Assembly (NCBI GenBank): GCA_903970145.1
Contig: CAJCHO010000014.1
Location: 16,913-80,912, forward strand
DNA length: 64,000 nucleotides
Origin: Mycobacteriaceae bacterium
Lineage (GTDB): Bacteria; Pseudomonadota; Gammaproteobacteria; Burkholderiales; Burkholderiaceae_D
Direction: 5' to 3'
Shown: piece by piece, positions 61,733-64,000 of the stretch
Numbering within the stretch: the first letter of the stretch is position 1
Layout: the number at the start of each line of letters is the position of its first letter
The notes under the pieces: model-generated
Told to the model about the DNA's origin: nothing
The model's input: the letters and a program-made list of their open reading frames with translations, nothing else
The model's database searches: none
Position numbers and translations under genes: made by a program

Positions 61733-62524
61733 TCACACGATGAAGGGGTACTCACGCAATAGTTCCATGGCGCGCTGACCGCGCTCGCCAAGGAAGAACT
61801 GCTTGATGAAAGGATGGGGTATCGCCAGCACCTGCTTGATCGGAGCACAGGCGATCACGCGCTTGTCGGCCAAGACCGCTACGCGGCTACTGATCTCAAA
61901 AAGCGTATCGAGATCATGGGTCACCATGACCACCGTGAGACCCAGTTCGCGATGCAGCGCCCGTATAAGAGTCACAAAGGCCTCGCAGGATTCCGGATCG
62001 AGCCCAGCGGTCGGCTCGTCCAGAAAGAGCAATTGGGGATCCAGAACCAGGGCGCGCGCCAGGGCTGCCCGCTTGATCATGCCACCCGAGAGATCCGACG
62101 GCATCTTCAGCGCGTCGCGTGGCGCAAGCCCGACCATCTCGAGCTTTAGCATGACGATGTCCTCAATCATCTCCCTGGGCAAGGCGTGCAATTCCTGTAG
62201 TGGCAGGGCGACGTTCTCGAATACGGTCAGCGACGAAAAGAGCGCACCCTGCTGAAACAGCATCCCCCAGCGCGCGCGCACCCGCGCCAGGAGTTCCGGA
62301 TCGCCCGAATCGATTGAGGCTCCAAGTACCTTCACGCTGCCGCGCGACGGACGCTCAAGACCTATCATCTGGCGCAGCAAGGTGGTCTTGCCGGTGCCTG
62401 AGCCACCGACGATGGACATCACCTCGCCGCGCCGGATCGACAAGTCGAGATCACGATGGATCTCAAAACCACCAAGCACGGTCCAGAGCCCCCGAATTTC
62501 GACGACGTTTTCGCTCTCGCCCAT
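61733..62524 (-). CDS. ABC transporter ATPase (MlaF-like)
   Basis: The 263-residue ATPase has Walker A GGSGTGKTTLLRQM, Q-loop region, signature LSGGMIKRAALARAL and Walker B LLFLDEPTAGLDPES; the GGM-x-KR version is typical for MlaF. It starts one base after the permease stop. C-terminal residues (KQFFLGERGQRAMELL) also match the family. It energises lipid transport together with the permease. Confidence 0.95.
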   Translation of the reverse strand: MGESENVVEIRGLWTVLGGFEIHRDLDLSIRRGEVMSIVGGSGTGKTTLLRQMIGLERPSRGSVKVLGASIDSGDPELLARVRARWGMLFQQGALFSSLTVFENVALPLQELHALPREMIEDIVMLKLEMVGLAPRDALKMPSDLSGGMIKRAALARALVLDPQLLFLDEPTAGLDPESCEAFVTLIRALHRELGLTVVMVTHDLDTLFEISSRVAVLADKRVIACAPIKQVLAIPHPFIKQFFLGERGQRAMELLREYPFIV

Positions 62525-62525
62525 G

Positions 62526-63680
62526 TCAGAAGCCGACGTCCTTGAAGAGCACCGCCATGACAGCATCGGCGATGATTACGATCGTGATTGCACTGACCAC
62601 GGAAGCGGTTGTGCCCTCGCCCAGACTGCGCGTGTTCGGTTGGATGCGCAAGCCAAAATGGCAGGCGACGAGCGCGATCAGCACCCCGAACAGGGCCCCC
62701 TTGCCGACTCCCAGCCAGAGGTTGGCGAGTGGGACAGCGGCCGGCAGACTGTTCAGGAAAAACCGAAAGCTGATGCCAAGCGAAAAGCGCGCCGCCGTCA
62801 TTCCTCCCAGCAGCGCCATCATGTCAGTCCACACCACCAGAAGCGGCATGGCAATCGCCAGGCCGATAGCGCGAGGCAAAATAAGCCGCAGGCCGTGGGG
62901 AATACCCATGACCAGCATCGCGTCGAGTTCCTCCGTGACCCGCATGACCCCGAGCTGGGCGGTAATCGCCGATCCGGAACGTCCCGCGACGAGGATCGCT
63001 GCAAGCACCGGACCGAGCTCACGAATCACCGCCATGCCGATGATATTGACGATGAATGAGTCGGCACCGAAAGTGCGCAGCTGTTGCGCCGACAGGTAGG
63101 ACAGCACCACCCCGATCAGAAATCCGACCAGGGCCGTGATGCCAACGGCCTGGGCGCCCGCCCGAAAAACGTTGGCTGAGATCTCGCTCCACGGTCCGCG
63201 CGAAGGATGCCGGATCACCGTTCCAAGATCGATGATGAGCTGTCCGAGCAGGCCGAGGAAACTAAGCACATGCTCGTAGAAGTTCAGCTGGGCGCCGCCG
63301 AGCGCCCTGATCCAGAAAAACGACAGGCGTGAGGGTTCGGGAAGACGTGTGCCTGCCAGATGGAAGAGGCGGTCGAATACCTCTTCCTGATGCGGACCGA
63401 AGCTGACGTTAGAGGGCTGGCGCTTGCCCCAGGCCGCCCAGAAAAATTGCGCGCCGATGTGATCGAGTCGCTCAATTGCCGTCAGGTCCCAGCGCGCGCT
63501 GGCGACTGTCTGGCGGACTCCGGCTAGCCGGCGACTAAGGTGATCCAGGGTCCCGTGTTCGGCGAGCGCCTGCACCACCCAACTGCCGGTAGCACGAACC
63601 ATCAGGCCATCCGCACCGTGTTCGAGCGCCAGGTCCGGCGAAGTTCCCTGCAAATCGCCCGGCCGAGCCTGAACGCGCAT
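62526..63680 (-). CDS. ABC permease (MlaE-like) with N-terminal STAS-type domain
   Basis: The 384-residue protein has a cytoplasmic N-terminal STAS-like domain of about 120 residues (RWDLTAIERLDHIGAQFFWAAWG) and an MlaE permease domain with five helices. The MlaE hallmark is SAITAQLGVMRVTEELDAMLVMGIPHGLRLILPR, seen in pieces, plus GGMTAARFSLGISF. E. coli MlaE lacks STAS, which is the separate MlaB, so this is the fused form common in many proteobacteria. It is first in the operon. Start ATG is not well supported by an SD. Confidence 0.92.
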   Translation of the reverse strand: MRVQARPGDLQGTSPDLALEHGADGLMVRATGSWVVQALAEHGTLDHLSRRLAGVRQTVASARWDLTAIERLDHIGAQFFWAAWGKRQPSNVSFGPHQEEVFDRLFHLAGTRLPEPSRLSFFWIRALGGAQLNFYEHVLSFLGLLGQLIIDLGTVIRHPSRGPWSEISANVFRAGAQAVGITALVGFLIGVVLSYLSAQQLRTFGADSFIVNIIGMAVIRELGPVLAAILVAGRSGSAITAQLGVMRVTEELDAMLVMGIPHGLRLILPRAIGLAIAMPLLVVWTDMMALLGGMTAARFSLGISFRFFLNSLPAAVPLANLWLGVGKGALFGVLIALVACHFGLRIQPNTRSLGEGTTASVVSAITIVIIADAVMAVLFKDVGF

Positions 63681-63741
63681 ACGAGCCCCGCAACGAAAGG
63701 CTCATGGTACGTAAACATTTGGCGCCGCGCCAGATACCGAT

Positions 63742-63770
63742 TTGGCCGGCACCAGCGCCTCTGCTAGAAT
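63742..63770 (+). promoter_or_regulatory. Sigma-70 type promoter of tRNA-Ser
   Basis: TTGGCC (63742-63747) and TAGAAT (63765-63770) are separated by exactly 17 bases and lie 27 bases before the mature tRNA. Match to consensus is 4 of 6 and 5 of 6. Confidence 0.65.
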
Positions 63771-63774
63771 TACG

Positions 63775-63790
63775 GGTTCCTCACGGAACC
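63775..63790 (+). other. Hairpin in the tRNA-Ser precursor leader
   Basis: GGTTCC and GGAACC form a 6-base stem around TCAC, ending six bases before the mature tRNA 5' end. It may aid processing or simply occupy the leader. Confidence 0.4.
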
Positions 63791-63796
63791 ACTCGC

Positions 63797-63912
<116 letters not shown>

Positions 63913-64000
63913 CAACGAGTACGCGCAGAGCGCCAGCCGGCGCGGGCTTCGGGCCAAGTGCGTTTCTCTCCATGCGAAAAAGCGCCCGAATTCAGGGTCA

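Overview
The window is GC-rich, gene-dense Gram-negative DNA: outer-membrane barrels, lipoproteins, an Mla-type lipid transporter and a methyl-accepting receptor are all present. The Eps/exosortase-B type exopolysaccharide genes, class I fumarase, Acs with a DUF4212-type sodium:solute symporter, and a full Liv transporter together suggest a betaproteobacterium. That assignment is inferred from gene content and is not proven. I see no phage, IS element, integron or CRISPR array, so this reads as ordinary chromosome.

Region 1 (1-14.1 kb) is an exopolysaccharide locus, almost all on the + strand: epsL (outer-membrane barrel), a small secreted protein with a PEP-CTERM-like tail, epsD (lipoprotein isomerase family), epsE (export pore), epsF (chain-length protein), epsG (ATPase), xrtB (exosortase B), epsI, a Wzy-like polymerase, three glycosyltransferases and, on the - strand, an O-acyltransferase. 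No priming transferase or flippase is visible, so the pathway is incomplete here or continues beyond the left edge.

Region 2 (14.6-24.7 kb) holds a small lipoprotein, a conserved membrane protein, a VOC protein with an acyl-CoA ligase, the divergent selD/selU pair for tRNA 2-selenouridine, an AraC-type regulator coupled to an 81-residue protein, an HD-GYP protein, an OmpH-type chaperone and an EAL protein. Region 3 (24.8-40.7 kb) has a DUF4254-GT9-GT9 operon, an SDR-TetR-FAH operon, a symporter with its DUF3311 partner, an AspH/LpxO-type dioxygenase coupled to a 49-residue membrane protein, msrA, a VTT-type membrane protein, a patatin, a PEBP protein, a large PAS-GGDEF-EAL protein, and a PstS-like protein with a porin.

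Region 4 (40.7-57.7 kb) has an MCP and then a long - strand run acs > DUF4212 > symporter > livK-H-M-G-F, which looks like a carboxylate uptake and activation block. Divergent from acs is class I fumarase, followed by DUF3617, DUF218/YdcF and GlcG genes and a propionyl-CoA-synthetase-type prpE. Region 5 (57.8-64 kb) has an NlpC/P60 hydrolase and an Mla/Mce-type lipid transport operon (permease, ATPase, MlaD, lipoprotein) followed on the same strand by a cyclic-nucleotide-binding protein and a patatin lipoprotein. A tRNA-Ser(CGA) with a recognisable promoter lies at the right edge.

Three c-di-GMP enzymes (HD-GYP, EAL, GGDEF-EAL) share the window with the exopolysaccharide locus, a common pairing in biofilm-forming bacteria, but nothing in the sequence shows a direct link. 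The most interesting leads are the candidate exosortase substrate inside the eps locus, three convergent gene pairs that end on one shared CTAG, the two-gene dioxygenase/mini-membrane-protein unit, and the lipid transporter with an attached phospholipase and cNMP sensor.
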